A DNA stretch of 47,014 nt from Chromatiaceae bacterium (GCA_025458165.1 JALOTB010000012.1:1-47014), one strand, 5' to 3'; positions 8,234 through 21,590 are shown, numbered from the stretch's first letter. Numbers and translations are program-made. Notes: generated from the sequence alone by a model not told the origin.

Positions 8234-8779
8234 ATGCAACTCACGCCCGAGATCAGCTTCCGCAGTCTCGACCCAACCCCCGCGTTGACCGCCCGTATCG
8301 AGGAGCGTGTCGCACGGCTCGACCGGTACCATCCCCACATCATGAGCTGCCGGGTGATGGTCGAATCGCGTCATCGTCACCAGCATAAGGGGAAGCTCTA
8401 CCACGTCCGCGTCGACGTCACCGTGCCCGGCGGCGAGCTGGTCGTCAACCGGGAGCCCGCCGACAACCACGCCCACGAGGACGCCTATGTCGCCATCCGC
8501 GACGCCTTCGAGGCTATCGAGCGGCAGCTCGAGTCGCACCTTCAGCGGCGGCGTGGTGAGGTCAAGGCCCATGAGAGCCCGAGCCTGCCGGGTCGCGTCG
8601 GGGAGCTGGCATGGGACCACGGCCGGATCGAAACCAGCGACGGCCGCTCCATCTACTTTCACCGCAACAGCGTCGCCGGGGGCGACTTCGAGCGCCTAGA
8701 GGTGGGTAGCCCGGTGCACTTCGTCGAGGCGTCGGGCAACGAGGGCCCGCAGGCGAGCAGCGTGATGCTCGCGACCTAG
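8234..8779 (+). CDS. Ribosome hibernation factor (HPF/RaiA) fused to a cold-shock-like domain
   Basis: 181 residues, with a GGGAGG site 7 bases before ATG 8234. Residues 1-105 match the HPF/RaiA (S30AE) fold, which binds the 30S decoding centre and blocks translation in resting cells: MQLTPEISFRSLDPTPALTA, ARLDRYHPHIMSCRVMVES, VNREPADNHAHEDAYVAIRD. Residues about 119-180 resemble a cold-shock domain: GRVGELAWDHGRIETSDGRS, IYFHRNSV, VGSPVHFVEASGNEGPQASS. The second part replaces the dimerisation domain of long HPF, so it probably acts as a monomer with an added RNA- or ribosome-binding surface. It converges on the LysR gene with only 12 bases between the stops. Confidence 0.85.
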   Translation: MQLTPEISFRSLDPTPALTARIEERVARLDRYHPHIMSCRVMVESRHRHQHKGKLYHVRVDVTVPGGELVVNREPADNHAHEDAYVAIRDAFEAIERQLESHLQRRRGEVKAHESPSLPGRVGELAWDHGRIETSDGRSIYFHRNSVAGGDFERLEVGSPVHFVEASGNEGPQASSVMLAT

Positions 8780-8791
8780 GGCGGCGATGGG

Positions 8792-9637
8792 CTAGGCGAG
8801 GGTGGCGGCGAGCTCCCGCAGACCCTTGAGCGCGGGGGCAAGTAACCCCGGCCCCTGCTCGAGCGGATAGACGAGGTAGGCCGGGAGGCGAAAACGCGGG
8901 CTGCCCTTCACCCGATACAGCCGGCCGGTTTGGACATAGGGCTGCGCCATGCGCTCAGGGAGGAAGCAGGCGCCGCCGTTCTCGAGGATCAACTGGAGTG
9001 CCAGCCAGCCGATATTGGCGCGCAGGGCGGGGCTCTCCCAGTCGGGGTAATGGGCACTATGCTGGGCGTAGAAGGCCGGCCCCCACTCGACGTAGACGTA
9101 GCGGTCATCGAGTGTCTGGGTCGGCGAGTCGGTGCTGACCAGGACCAGCATTTCGTCGAACAGGTGCTCGACGTGCAGGGTCGGAGTCTGGTAAGGCGTG
9201 TACATCAGTGCGAGGTCCAGGTTGCCCTCGACCAGTCCGCGCATCAGGTCCTCCTCGAATCCGATCTCGCTGCGGATCGAGAGCTCGGGAAACCGCGACC
9301 GCATCTGCCCGAGCCAGCGTGGGAGGAACCCCTCCCAAAGCGCAATGCGTGCGCCTACCGTGATGCTCGCGGTGAACCGACTGGGGAGCCCGACCTCGTG
9401 GCGCGCCTGCTCGAGGCTGAGCAGGAGGGCCTTGGCGTGCCGCAGCAGGCGCCGTCCGGCGGGCGTGAGCGCGGCACCGGCGCGGTTGCGCACGAAGAGC
9501 CGCGTGCCGAAGTAGGTCTCGAGGCCCTGGATTCGGGCGCTCACCGTGGATTGGGTGACGTGCAGTCGGTTGCCCGCCTCGAGAAAGGTGCCGTGGGCAG
9601 CGACGGCGAGGAAGGTGCGCAGTTGGTCGGTTTCCAT
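8792..9637 (-). CDS. LysR-family transcriptional regulator
   Basis: 281 residues from ATG 9637; an upstream TTG in the same frame (9673) is less likely because LysR proteins begin directly with the METDQLRTFLAVA helix. The winged helix-turn-helix covers residues about 3-60 (AGNRLHVTQSTVSARIQGLE, FGTRLFVRN). The substrate-binding half starts near 90 (ITVGARIALWEGFLPRWLGQ). The effector is unknown. It is transcribed away from the DsrC-like gene, with 146 bases between them. That is the usual LysR arrangement for control of the divergent neighbour, so the DsrC-like fusion is its most probable target. This is inference from position only. Confidence 0.88.
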   Translation of the reverse strand: METDQLRTFLAVAAHGTFLEAGNRLHVTQSTVSARIQGLETYFGTRLFVRNRAGAALTPAGRRLLRHAKALLLSLEQARHEVGLPSRFTASITVGARIALWEGFLPRWLGQMRSRFPELSIRSEIGFEEDLMRGLVEGNLDLALMYTPYQTPTLHVEHLFDEMLVLVSTDSPTQTLDDRYVYVEWGPAFYAQHSAHYPDWESPALRANIGWLALQLILENGGACFLPERMAQPYVQTGRLYRVKGSPRFRLPAYLVYPLEQGPGLLAPALKGLRELAATLA

Positions 9638-9783
9638 CCCCGAACTATCGTTGTTTGCGATATCAAGGTCCAATAACTTTCGTTTGTCTTCTGCTTTCTG
9701 GGGTCGATATGCTGAGACAAAGGCTGGACCGATCCGGGCGACACCGCGCCCCGAGCCAGCAACCCCTAACCAGGAGACAGACG
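9638..9783. promoter_or_regulatory. Divergent promoter region of the LysR / DsrC-like pair
   Basis: 146 bases between oppositely transcribed genes. The part from 9645 to 9720 is AT-rich relative to the rest of the window, and would hold both promoters and LysR-binding sites. I see several T-N11-A half-site candidates but none stands out. Confidence 0.4.
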
Positions 9784-10425
9784 ATGATCGCGGTAAAGGT
9801 CCTACTCAAAGTCACCCGGGAGCCACTCAAGCGCACGCCCGTGGTGCTGCGGCGGGACGTCGACGGCAGTGAGACGCCCCCGGTTCTGACCGACCGCAGC
9901 GGGGTCGCCCAGTTTGATCTCCCGCCGACCAGCGGGAAGGTCCTGGTCTCAGGGGTCGAGCGCTACCACGGGCGCCTCGACGGCGACATCAAGGTCGACC
10001 TCTGGTCGATCGTCCAGCCCGGGGACGACTCGGCGGGCATGCCCGGTGAGTTCCCCGTCGGCAGCAACGCCTACCCGAGCATGAGCACGCGGGTCGTGGA
10101 GGTGGCTGGGAGGGAGGTGCTCACCGACGGCGAAGGCTACCTGGTGGATCCCAGCACCTGGTCGGAGGGTTTCGCCCGCGCGCAGGCGGCGCTGGAGGGC
10201 CTGCCACTCGGGGCGGAGCACTGGGAGGTCATCCGGTATCTGCGCGAGCACTTCGCCAAGCACGGGGCACAGGCCACGGTGCGCGACATGATCCAGCACT
10301 TCCGCCAGGTCTGGGGCGCGGAGAAGGGCAGCAACCGTTACCTGCACCGGCTGTTTCCCCGCGGAGGGCCGCAGAAACAGGGCAATCGTTTGGCGGGGCT
10401 GCTGCGCACCAAGGGCGAGCATTGA
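9784..10425 (+). CDS. Cysteine-free DsrC/TusE-domain protein with an N-terminal beta-domain
   Basis: 213 residues; ATG 9784 follows AGGAG by about 8 bases. Residues about 1-105 look like an all-beta, carboxypeptidase-regulatory-like (Ig-fold) domain: KVLLKVTREPLKRTPVVLRR, LTDRSGVAQFDLPPTSGKVL. Residues about 110-213 align with DsrC/TusE: LTDGEGYLVDPSTWSEGFAR, AEHWEVIRYLREHF, EKGSNRYLHRLFPRGGPQKQ. DsrC and TusE carry sulfur on a cysteine next to the C-terminus, and DsrC has a second about ten residues earlier. Here the tail is AGLLRTKGEH and the whole protein contains no cysteine, so it cannot act as a persulfide carrier. A regulatory or scaffolding role, perhaps in binding nucleic acid or a Dsr/Tus partner, is inference. 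It is probably controlled by the divergent LysR gene. Confidence 0.82.
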   Translation: MIAVKVLLKVTREPLKRTPVVLRRDVDGSETPPVLTDRSGVAQFDLPPTSGKVLVSGVERYHGRLDGDIKVDLWSIVQPGDDSAGMPGEFPVGSNAYPSMSTRVVEVAGREVLTDGEGYLVDPSTWSEGFARAQAALEGLPLGAEHWEVIRYLREHFAKHGAQATVRDMIQHFRQVWGAEKGSNRYLHRLFPRGGPQKQGNRLAGLLRTKGEH

Positions 10426-10502
10426 GCCCGCACGCCCCCTGACCTTGCCTCCAACCGCCGCGAGCGCGGTGATTCCCCGGCGGCTCGTCCCGTCGACGCA
10501 AC

Positions 10503-10528
10503 AAAAAGGGGCGCCGAGGCGCCCCTTT
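10503..10528. terminator. Bidirectional intrinsic terminator
   Basis: GGGGCGC (10508-10514), loop CGAG, GCGCCCC (10519-10525), flanked by five A on the left and TTT on the right. On the minus strand this reads hairpin plus TTTTT, 25 bases after the fba stop, so it mainly ends the carbon operon. On the plus strand it also serves the DsrC-like gene. Confidence 0.85.
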
Positions 10529-10553
10529 GCTTCGACCCAGAGGTCGGAACGGG

Positions 10554-11618
10554 TCAGTTGACCTTGGGATCCAGCTCGCCCTTGGCGTAGCGGGTGGTCA
10601 TGGCCTCTAGCGAGAGGACCTTGATCTTGCTCGCGTTGCCGGCGGTGCCGAAGGCCTCGTAGCGGTCCTTGCAGATCTGCTTCATGGCCTTGGTGGCGGC
10701 GATGAAGTACTTGCGGGGGTCGAACTCCTTTTTGTTCTCCACCAGGAACTTGCGGATCGCGCCGGTGGAGGCCATGCGCAGATCGGTGTCGATGTTGACC
10801 TTGCGCACGCCGTGCTTGATGCCCTCGACGATCTCCTCGACCGGCACGCCATAGGTCTCGCCCATGTCGCCGCCGTTCTCGTTGATGATCTTGAGCCATT
10901 CCTGGGGCACGCTGGAGGAGCCGTGCATCACCAGGTGGGTGCTGGGGATGCGGGCGTGGATCTCCTTGACCCGCTCGATGGCGAGGATGTCGCCGGTCGG
11001 CGGACGGGTGAACTTGTAGGCCCCGTGGGAGGTGCCGATGGCGATCGCCAGGGCGTCGACCCCGGTCTTCTTGACGAAGTCGGCGGCCTCCTCCGGATCG
11101 GTGAGGAGCTGGCTGTGGTCCAGGGTCCCCTCGGCGCCGATGCCGTCCTCTTCACCGGCCATGCCGGTCTCCAAGGAGCCGAGGCAGCCCAGCTCACCCT
11201 CGACCGAGACGCCGCAGGCGTGGGCCATCTGCACCACGGTGCGGGTGACGTCGACGTTGTACTCGTAGGAGGTCGGGGTCTTGCCGTCCTCGCCGAGCGA
11301 GCCGTCCATCATCACCGAGCTGAAGCCGAGCTGGATGGAGCGCTGGCAGACCGCGGCGGATGTGCCGTGGTCCTGGTGCATGACCACGGGGATGTGCGGC
11401 CACTCCTCGATGGCCGCCAGGATCAGGTGGCGCAGGAAGGGGGCGCCGGCGTACTTACGGGCGCCGGCCGAGGCCTGGACGATGACCGGGGAGTCGGTCT
11501 CGTCAGCGGCCTCCATGATGGCGCGCATCTGTTCGAGGTTGTTGACGTTGAAGGCGGGGACGCCGTAGCCGTGCTCGGCGGCATGGTCTAGGAGCTGACG
11601 CAGCGAAATCAGGGCCAT
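10554..11618 (-). CDS. fba: Class II fructose-bisphosphate aldolase
   Basis: 354 residues, AGGAG before ATG 11618. It interconverts fructose-1,6-bisphosphate with dihydroxyacetone phosphate and glyceraldehyde-3-phosphate, using a divalent metal; class II CbbA-type enzymes can also make sedoheptulose-1,7-bisphosphate. Recognisable parts are [20 protein letters not shown], the metal-binding [10 protein letters not shown] with paired histidines, the flexible loop with [22 protein letters not shown], and [13 protein letters not shown]. Length and sequence match the subgroup common in autotrophic and other proteobacteria. It is the last gene of the tkt-gap-pgk-pyk-fba operon and is followed by an intrinsic terminator. 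Confidence 0.96.
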   Translation of the reverse strand: MALISLRQLLDHAAEHGYGVPAFNVNNLEQMRAIMEAADETDSPVIVQASAGARKYAGAPFLRHLILAAIEEWPHIPVVMHQDHGTSAAVCQRSIQLGFSSVMMDGSLGEDGKTPTSYEYNVDVTRTVVQMAHACGVSVEGELGCLGSLETGMAGEEDGIGAEGTLDHSQLLTDPEEAADFVKKTGVDALAIAIGTSHGAYKFTRPPTGDILAIERVKEIHARIPSTHLVMHGSSSVPQEWLKIINENGGDMGETYGVPVEEIVEGIKHGVRKVNIDTDLRMASTGAIRKFLVENKKEFDPRKYFIAATKAMKQICKDRYEAFGTAGNASKIKVLSLEAMTTRYAKGELDPKVN

Positions 11619-11669
11619 GATGGATCTCCTCTTTTCGGCTTTCGGGGATGGGTAGGGGTTGGGCTCGGG

Positions 11670-13118
11670 CTAGTCCTCGGTGAGGAGCGCATGCTCCCCG
11701 ACCCGCATGATCTTCATGATATTGGTCTGTCCTTCCACACCGGAGCGGTCGCCTTTGGTGATGATCACCAGGTCACCGTTACGCACGGTACCGCGGCGCA
11801 GCAGCTCCTCGACGACCTCTCGGTTGACTTCATGAATATCGGTGCTGGCCACGTCGAAGCTTACCGGATAAGCGCCGCGAAAAATCGTGACTTTTCTACG
11901 GGTTGCTACGTGACGGGTGAGGGCGTAAATGGGGATGCCCGAGCTGATGCGCGACATCCACTTGACAGTGGATCCGGTCTCGGTCAACGCGGCGATCGCC
12001 TTCACCCCCAGGTGGTTGGCGGTGTACATGGTGGCCATGGCGATGGCCTCGTCCACCCGACCGAAGACCGAATCGATGCGGTGAGCAGAGCGTCGCACCG
12101 CCGTCTGCTTCTCGGCCTCCTCGCAGATGCGGTGCATCGCCTCGACCACCTTGGCCGGGTAGCGGCCGACCGAGGTCTCGGCCGAGAGCATCACGGCATC
12201 CGTCCCATCGAGCACCGCGTTGGCGACGTCGAAGACCTCCGCCCGGGTCGGGATCGGACTCTCGATCATCGACTGCATCATCTGGGTGGCGGTGATGACG
12301 ACGCTATTGAGCTCCCGCGCACGGTGGATGATCGCCTTCTGCACCGCCGGAAGCTCGGCGTCGCCAATCTCCACCCCGAGGTCGCCGCGGGCGATCATGA
12401 CGACATCGGCCGCGTGAATGATCTCGTCGATTGTGGTCAGCGCTTCGGCCCGCTCGATCTTGGCGACGATGCCGCCCGTGCCGCCGGCGGCCTGGAAGAC
12501 CTCCCGCGCCTGACGCACGTCGTCGGCGCTGCGCACGAAGGAGACCGCCACGTAGTCGGCCTGGATCTCGGCGGCGAAGCGGATGTCCTCGATGTCCTTG
12601 TCGGTCAGGGCCGGCGCCGAGAGGCCGCCGCCCTTCTTGTTGATGCCCTTGTTGTTCGACAGGCGCCCGCCGACCACCACCTTGCAACGGACGCGGCTGC
12701 CGCTGACCTCCTCGACCCAGAGCTCGATCGCCCCGTCGTCGAGCAGCAGGGTATCGCCGCGCGCGACGTCCAGGGCGAGCTCGGTGTAAGTGGTGCCGAC
12801 GCAGGTACGGTCGCCGCGGTCGAGCGGGCAGGCCGAGTCGACTGAGAAGCCGTCGCCGGGGCGAAGCTCGACCGCGCCCTCGGCGAACCGCCCGATGCGG
12901 ATCTTTGGGCCCTGCAGGTCGGCGAGCAGCCCCACCTGCCGCCCCGCGGCCCAGGCTCGGTCGCGGATGCGCTCGGCGCGTTCGCGGTGCCGGGCATGGG
13001 TGTCGTGGGACAGGTTCAGGCGCACGACATCGACGCCGGCGGCGACGAGCTCGTCCATGACGGCGAGGTCGTCGGTGGCGGGGCCGAGGGTGGCGACGAT
13101 CTTGGTGCGTCTAGGCAT
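11670..13118 (-). CDS. pyk: Pyruvate kinase
   Basis: 482 residues. It transfers phosphate from phosphoenolpyruvate to ADP. Visible signatures are MPRRTKIVATLGPATDDLAV at the start, LLADLQGPKIRIGRF, the B-domain region, VAKIERAEA, the catalytic MIARGDLGVEIGDAELPAVQ, and VITATQMMQSMIESPIPTRA followed by EVFDVANAVLDGTDAVMLSA. The C-terminal effector domain is present (MYTANHLGVKAIAALTETGS to the end). ATG 13118 has no strong ribosome site, so translation may depend on upstream pgk. It lies 51 bases upstream of fba on the same strand. Confidence 0.96.
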   Translation of the reverse strand: MPRRTKIVATLGPATDDLAVMDELVAAGVDVVRLNLSHDTHARHRERAERIRDRAWAAGRQVGLLADLQGPKIRIGRFAEGAVELRPGDGFSVDSACPLDRGDRTCVGTTYTELALDVARGDTLLLDDGAIELWVEEVSGSRVRCKVVVGGRLSNNKGINKKGGGLSAPALTDKDIEDIRFAAEIQADYVAVSFVRSADDVRQAREVFQAAGGTGGIVAKIERAEALTTIDEIIHAADVVMIARGDLGVEIGDAELPAVQKAIIHRARELNSVVITATQMMQSMIESPIPTRAEVFDVANAVLDGTDAVMLSAETSVGRYPAKVVEAMHRICEEAEKQTAVRRSAHRIDSVFGRVDEAIAMATMYTANHLGVKAIAALTETGSTVKWMSRISSGIPIYALTRHVATRRKVTIFRGAYPVSFDVASTDIHEVNREVVEELLRRGTVRNGDLVIITKGDRSGVEGQTNIMKIMRVGEHALLTED

Positions 13119-13147
13119 ACGGAGGGGCCGCAGGGGTCAGCCGGGCT

Positions 13148-13177
13148 CGCGGATCGCGCCGCGGCGTCCGATCCGCG
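13148..13177 (-). other. Intercistronic stem-loop between pgk and pyk
   Basis: CGCGGATC (13148-13155) pairs with GATCCGCG (13170-13177); inside the loop CGCCGCGGCG is itself self-complementary. It begins about 20 bases after the pgk stop, with no T-tract. It may be an RNA-processing or 3'-protecting element within the operon. Confidence 0.5.
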
Positions 13178-13198
13178 GCGAATCGACCGCGACGGGCA

Positions 13199-14380
13199 TC
13201 AAGCCTTGGCGCGCGCCTCGAGCATGGCGACGGCGGGCAGGGTCTTGCCCTCCAGGTACTCGAGGAAGGCGCCGCCGGCGGTGGAGATATAGGACACCTT
13301 GTCGTAGATGTCGTACTTCTGGATGGCGGCAATGGTGTCGCCGCCCCCGGCGAGGCTGAATCCGGGGGCGTTGGCGATCGCCAGCGAGATGGTCTTGGTC
13401 CCCTCACCGAACTGATCGAACTCGAACACCCCGACCGGCCCGTTCCACACGATGGTGCCGGCCTTGGCGATGATGTCGGCCAGGGCCTTGGCGGACTCGG
13501 GACCGATGTCGAAGATCATGTCGTCGTCCTCGACGGCGTCGGCGGGTTTGAGCACCGCGGGCTCGTCCTCGGCGAACTTCTTGCCGCAGACCACGTCGGT
13601 GGCGATCGGGATGCTCGCCCCGCGCGCGGCCATCTTCTCCATCAGCGCCTGCGCGGTCGGCACCAAGTCGGCCTCGCACAGCGACTTGCCGATCTTCTTG
13701 CCGGTGGCGAGCAGGAAGGTGTTGGCGATGCCGCCGCCAACCACGAGCTGGTCGACCTTCTCCGACAGGGATTCGAGAACGGTGAGCTTGGTGGAGACCT
13801 TGGAGCCGCCGACGATGGCGACCATCGGCCGGGCCGGGTCCGCAAGCGCCTTCTGCAGGGCGTCGAGCTCCTCGGCGAGCAGCAGGCCGGCACAGGCAAC
13901 GGGGGCAAACTTGCCGGCACCGTGGGTCGATGCCTGCGCGCGGTGGGCGGTGCCGAAGGCGTCCATCACGAAGACGTCGCACAGCGCCGCGTACTTCTTG
14001 GAGAGTGCCTCGTTGTCCTTGCCCTCACCCTTGTTGAAGCGAACGTTCTCCAGGAGCACCAGCTCCCCGTCGGCGATCTCGGTCGGGCTGTCGAGGTAGT
14101 CCTTGATGAGGCGGACCTCACGGCCGAGCTTGGCCGCTAGGTCGTCGGCCACCGGCTTCATCGAGTTCTCCTCGGAGTACACGCCCTCCTCGGGGCGGCC
14201 GAGGTGCGACATCACCATCACCTTGGCGCCGGCCTTCATGCAGTGCTCGAAGGTGGGCATGGAGGCGGTGATGCGGGCGTCGGAGGTCACCCGGCCGTTC
14301 TTGACGGGGACGTTGAGGTCCGCGCGGATCAGGACGCGCTTGCCAGCGAGATCGAGGTCGGTCAGCTTGATGAAGGACAT
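13199..14380 (-). CDS. pgk: Phosphoglycerate kinase
   Basis: 393 residues from ATG 14380, with a GGGAG site; the frame is open further upstream but lacks homology. It catalyses 1,3-bisphosphoglycerate + ADP to 3-phosphoglycerate + ATP, reversed in the Calvin cycle. Recognisable motifs: [80 protein letters not shown], the nucleotide-binding [16 protein letters not shown], and [12 protein letters not shown] near the end. It sits 195 bases downstream of gap in the same operon. Confidence 0.96.
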   Translation of the reverse strand: MSFIKLTDLDLAGKRVLIRADLNVPVKNGRVTSDARITASMPTFEHCMKAGAKVMVMSHLGRPEEGVYSEENSMKPVADDLAAKLGREVRLIKDYLDSPTEIADGELVLLENVRFNKGEGKDNEALSKKYAALCDVFVMDAFGTAHRAQASTHGAGKFAPVACAGLLLAEELDALQKALADPARPMVAIVGGSKVSTKLTVLESLSEKVDQLVVGGGIANTFLLATGKKIGKSLCEADLVPTAQALMEKMAARGASIPIATDVVCGKKFAEDEPAVLKPADAVEDDDMIFDIGPESAKALADIIAKAGTIVWNGPVGVFEFDQFGEGTKTISLAIANAPGFSLAGGGDTIAAIQKYDIYDKVSYISTAGGAFLEYLEGKTLPAVAMLEARAKA

Positions 14381-14460
14381 GGCGGTTCTCCCTTGTCGAT
14401 GCGGGCCGAAAGGATTCAGGCGCAAGGTGGACCTTGCCTCAAGCCTCTCGTCATTTCGCC

Positions 14461-14480
14461 GCAAATGAACGCAAATGAAC
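14461..14480. repeat. Short tandem direct repeat
   Basis: GCAAATGAAC occurs twice in tandem between gap and pgk, followed by the degenerate GCGAACGGGA. A related string, GCGAATGAACACAAATAAGCG without the last base, crosses the end of ampG near 36357. It is probably part of a diffuse intergenic motif; its function is unknown. Confidence 0.4.
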
Positions 14481-14541
14481 GCGAACGGGAATAAGGCTTC
14501 CCAGCGCCCGACGGTGCGCAGCCAGGGCGATGCCAGGCTGC

Positions 14542-14567
14542 GGCGCGGCGGCCCGTGCCGCCGCGCC
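14542..14567 (-). other. Perfect intercistronic stem-loop between gap and pgk
   Basis: GGCGCGGCGGC (14542-14552), loop CCGT, GCCGCCGCGCC (14557-14567): an uninterrupted 11-bp stem starting 9 bases after the gap stop. No T-tract follows on the minus strand, so it is more likely an mRNA-stabilising or processing element than a terminator. Confidence 0.65.
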
Positions 14568-14575
14568 TGCGGGCG

Positions 14576-17669
<3,094 letters not shown>

Positions 17670-18023
17670 CTCGTCCCTCCTCTTGTCAACCAAAGACCAA
17701 AGCGGCGACGGCGCGCCAACCGTGGCTGGGCGCGACGATCGGTGGCGAACACCTTAGGACTGGTGGCGCGGGCCGCGGGGAAGACGCGCGACCCGCTCCC
17801 GGCACCTGTTGCCTCATCCCCGGCAGTTCCCCTCGTCGAGAACGAAGCCGAAAACCGGAAGAATTGAAAGGTCGCATATTCTGGCGCAAAGCAAGCGGCG
17901 GCGACAAAGAAGCTGGCTTTATGCCAGGAAAATTTGTTTTATCACTTCCGAATATAGCGATGTTGTTACACGCCGGCAGCCCGTTCGCACCCCGGGCGAC
18001 GCCGGCCGTCGCCGGCCGTCGCC
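17670..18023. promoter_or_regulatory. Probable promoter region of the carbon operon
   Basis: This 354-base gap upstream of tkt has no credible gene. An AT-rich island lies at about 17870-17975, unusual for this window. It contains an inverted repeat CTGGC-TTTAT-GCCAG at about 17912-17926. LysR-type CbbR sites often combine T-N11-A spacing with such partial dyads, but assigning CbbR would be speculation, and no clean -35/-10 pair was found. Confidence 0.4.
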
Positions 18024-18581
18024 TCAAGCCTGCCGCCACTTGATCGAGCAGCCCATGCTCGGGATCTGCTCGCGCGGACCCGAGCCGGTCAGGGCGACCT
18101 GCCTCATCGCCTCGAAGAGGTCGCGTCGCACGCCTTCGGGGGCGGTCTCCTTGCGGCTCTCGTCGAGCCGCCCGCGGTACTGCAACCCGAGCCCGGCGTC
18201 GTAGCCGAAGAAGTCGGGGGTGCACACCGCCCCGTAGGCGCGCGCGATCGCCTGGGTCTCATCGAGGAGGTAGGGGAAGGGGAAGCCGAAGGCGTCGGAC
18301 ACCTGGCGCATGTTCTCGAAGCTGTCCTCGGGGTACTCGGTGGGGTCGTTCGACATGATTGCCACGCTACCGATTCCGAGCGCGGTGAGCTCGCGGGCGT
18401 CGCGCACGATCCGCTCCCGCACCGCCATGACGTACGGGCAGTGGTTGCAGATGAACATCACCAACAGCCCCTTCTCGCCGCGGCACTGGTCGCGCGTCCA
18501 CACCCGCCCGTCGACCCCCGGAAGGGCGAAGTCGGGGGCCGGCAGACCGAACTCACAGACGGGGGTCTGAAGGGAAACCAT
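18024..18581 (-). CDS. Thioredoxin-fold protein, AhpC/TSA-like
   Basis: 185 residues. It matches the thioredoxin-like family that begins APDFALPGVDGRVWTRD and carries VMFICNHCPYVMAVRERIVRD, where C45 and C48 form a C-x-x-C redox pair in place of the single peroxidatic cysteine of true peroxiredoxins. FGYDAGLGLQYRGRLDES is also typical. There is no signal peptide, so it is cytoplasmic. The probable role is thiol-disulfide exchange or peroxide-related reduction; the substrate is unknown. It is divergent from metK. Confidence 0.85.
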   Translation of the reverse strand: MVSLQTPVCEFGLPAPDFALPGVDGRVWTRDQCRGEKGLLVMFICNHCPYVMAVRERIVRDARELTALGIGSVAIMSNDPTEYPEDSFENMRQVSDAFGFPFPYLLDETQAIARAYGAVCTPDFFGYDAGLGLQYRGRLDESRKETAPEGVRRDLFEAMRQVALTGSGPREQIPSMGCSIKWRQA

Positions 18582-18756
18582 GGCGCAAATCCTCCGGGTG
18601 CCAAGCGCTTGAGGGGCGCCATCTTACCCGAAGCGGCGTCAAAGCCAAGGCCGCCACTAGGAATCCGCCCCACCCCGCCCTAAAATTCGAGGCTTTGCCG
18701 GCGCCGCCGTGCGCACTTCCCCTCCCTTCAACGCCACCCTTGGGGGTCGCCGCTCC

Positions 18757-19926
18757 ATGGCCAAAGACTTCACCTTCACCTCGGAATCCGTCTCTGAGGG
18801 TCATCCGGACAAGGTCGCCGATCAGATCTCCGACGCGATGTTGGACGCCATCCTGGCGACCGACCCCCACCCGGAGCGGGCGCGGGTCGCCTGCGAGACG
18901 CTGGTCAAGACCGGCGCCGTAATCGTCGCCGGTGAGATCACCACCAACGCCTGGGTCGACCTCGACGAGCTGGTGCGCGGTGTGGTGTGCGACATCGGCT
19001 ACACCAGCTCGCACGTGGGCTTCGACGGCTCCACCTGCGCGGTCATGTCGCTGATCGGCAAGCAGTCGAGCGACATCGCCCAAGGCGTCAACCGCGTGAG
19101 TCCCGAGGAGCAGGGTGCGGGCGACCAGGGCCTGATGTTTGGTTACGCGACCAACGAGACCGACGTCCTCATGCCGGCCCCGATCACCTACGCGCATCGA
19201 CTGGTCCAGCGCCAGTCGGAGATGCGCAAGGCGCGGGTGCTGCCCTGGCTGCGGCCCGACGCCAAGAGCCAGGTGACCCTGCGCTACAGCGGGGGCCGGG
19301 TGGCCGCGGTCGACGCGGTGGTGCTCTCGACCCAGCACGACCCGGACGTCGACTACCGCCACCTGCGCGAGGCGGTGATGGAGAACATCATCCTGCCGGT
19401 CCTGCCGCAGGAATGGATCCACGGTGACACCAAGTTCCACATCAACCCCACCGGCAGCTTCGTCATTGGCGGACCGGTGGGCGACTGCGGGCTCACCGGG
19501 CGCAAGATCATCGTCGATACCTACGGTGGCTCGGCCCGCCACGGCGGTGGGGCCTTCTCCGGTAAGGACCCCTCCAAGGTCGACCGCTCGGCCGCCTACG
19601 CCGGCCGCTACGTCGCCAAGAACATCGTCGCCGCGGGGCTCGCGGACCGCTGCGAGATCCAGGTCTCCTACGCCATCGGGGTGGCGGAGCCGACGTCGAT
19701 CACGATCGAGACCTTCGGCACCAGCAAGATTCCCGAGGACCGCATCGCCGCCCTGGTGCGTGAGCACTTTGATCTGCGCCCCTACAGCATCATCCAGATG
19801 CTCGACTTGGTGCGCCCGATCTACCGCAAGACCGCCGCCTACGGCCACTTCGGCCGCGAGGAGCCCGAGTTCACCTGGGAACGCACCGACAAGGCCGAGG
19901 TCTTGCGAGACGCGGCCGGCTTATAA
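18757..19926 (+). CDS. metK: S-adenosylmethionine synthetase
   Basis: 389 residues from ATG 18757 ([20 protein letters not shown]); a longer frame from 18709 is non-homologous. It makes SAM from methionine and ATP, releasing phosphate and pyrophosphate. Signatures: [19 protein letters not shown], the hexapeptide [23 protein letters not shown] and the P-loop-like [16 protein letters not shown]. It is the first gene of the plus-strand activated-methyl-cycle set (metK, ahcY, metF). No SAM riboswitch is visible upstream of it. Confidence 0.97.
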   Translation: MAKDFTFTSESVSEGHPDKVADQISDAMLDAILATDPHPERARVACETLVKTGAVIVAGEITTNAWVDLDELVRGVVCDIGYTSSHVGFDGSTCAVMSLIGKQSSDIAQGVNRVSPEEQGAGDQGLMFGYATNETDVLMPAPITYAHRLVQRQSEMRKARVLPWLRPDAKSQVTLRYSGGRVAAVDAVVLSTQHDPDVDYRHLREAVMENIILPVLPQEWIHGDTKFHINPTGSFVIGGPVGDCGLTGRKIIVDTYGGSARHGGGAFSGKDPSKVDRSAAYAGRYVAKNIVAAGLADRCEIQVSYAIGVAEPTSITIETFGTSKIPEDRIAALVREHFDLRPYSIIQMLDLVRPIYRKTAAYGHFGREEPEFTWERTDKAEVLRDAAGL

Positions 19927-20008
19927 CGACAAGCGGTGAGCGATGAGCCCCGAAATCCGAAATCGTCGACCCGCGAATCGCTACCGACCAACCGCTTTCC
20001 ACTCCCCC

Positions 20009-20079
20009 ACCGAGGAGCGCTGCAACGGGGCCCGACCCCGCCAGGCTCGGTGCGGGGCCATCGTCCAACGGCGCTCACT
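20009..20079 (+). promoter_or_regulatory. S-adenosylhomocysteine (SAH) riboswitch
   Basis: The conserved SAH-element core is present in the ahcY leader. GAGGAGCGCTGCAAC (20012-20026) is followed by CCAGGCTCGG (20041-20050) and AACGGCGCTCAC (20067-20078). GAGCGC (20015-20020) pairs with GCGCTC (20071-20076) as the main helix, CCGAG (20010-20014) can pair with CTCGG (20046-20050), and GGGG/CCCC forms an inner arm. In known cases SAH binding raises ahcY expression, so toxic SAH is cleared. The element ends 12 bases before the ahcY ribosome site (GGGAG, 20091-20095), which suits control of translation initiation. Confidence 0.93.
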
Positions 20080-20104
20080 CTGATAATCACGGGAGTTGAC
20101 TACC

Positions 20105-21511
<1,407 letters not shown>

Positions 21512-21590
21512 GCCCTTTGGCGAGTCCCGTCGGCCTGGGCGGCTCCTTGCGCCTGGCCGTCGGGTGCTCATCTCTGCCGAGCCCCGCCTC

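Noticed and set aside
18641..18756. Possible SAM riboswitch upstream of metK
   Set aside because: I looked for conserved SAM-I/II/IV cores and found none; only the ahcY leader carries a recognisable element.
18553..19848. A 431-codon frame antisense to metK
   Set aside because: Shadow of a conserved gene, with biased composition and no homology.
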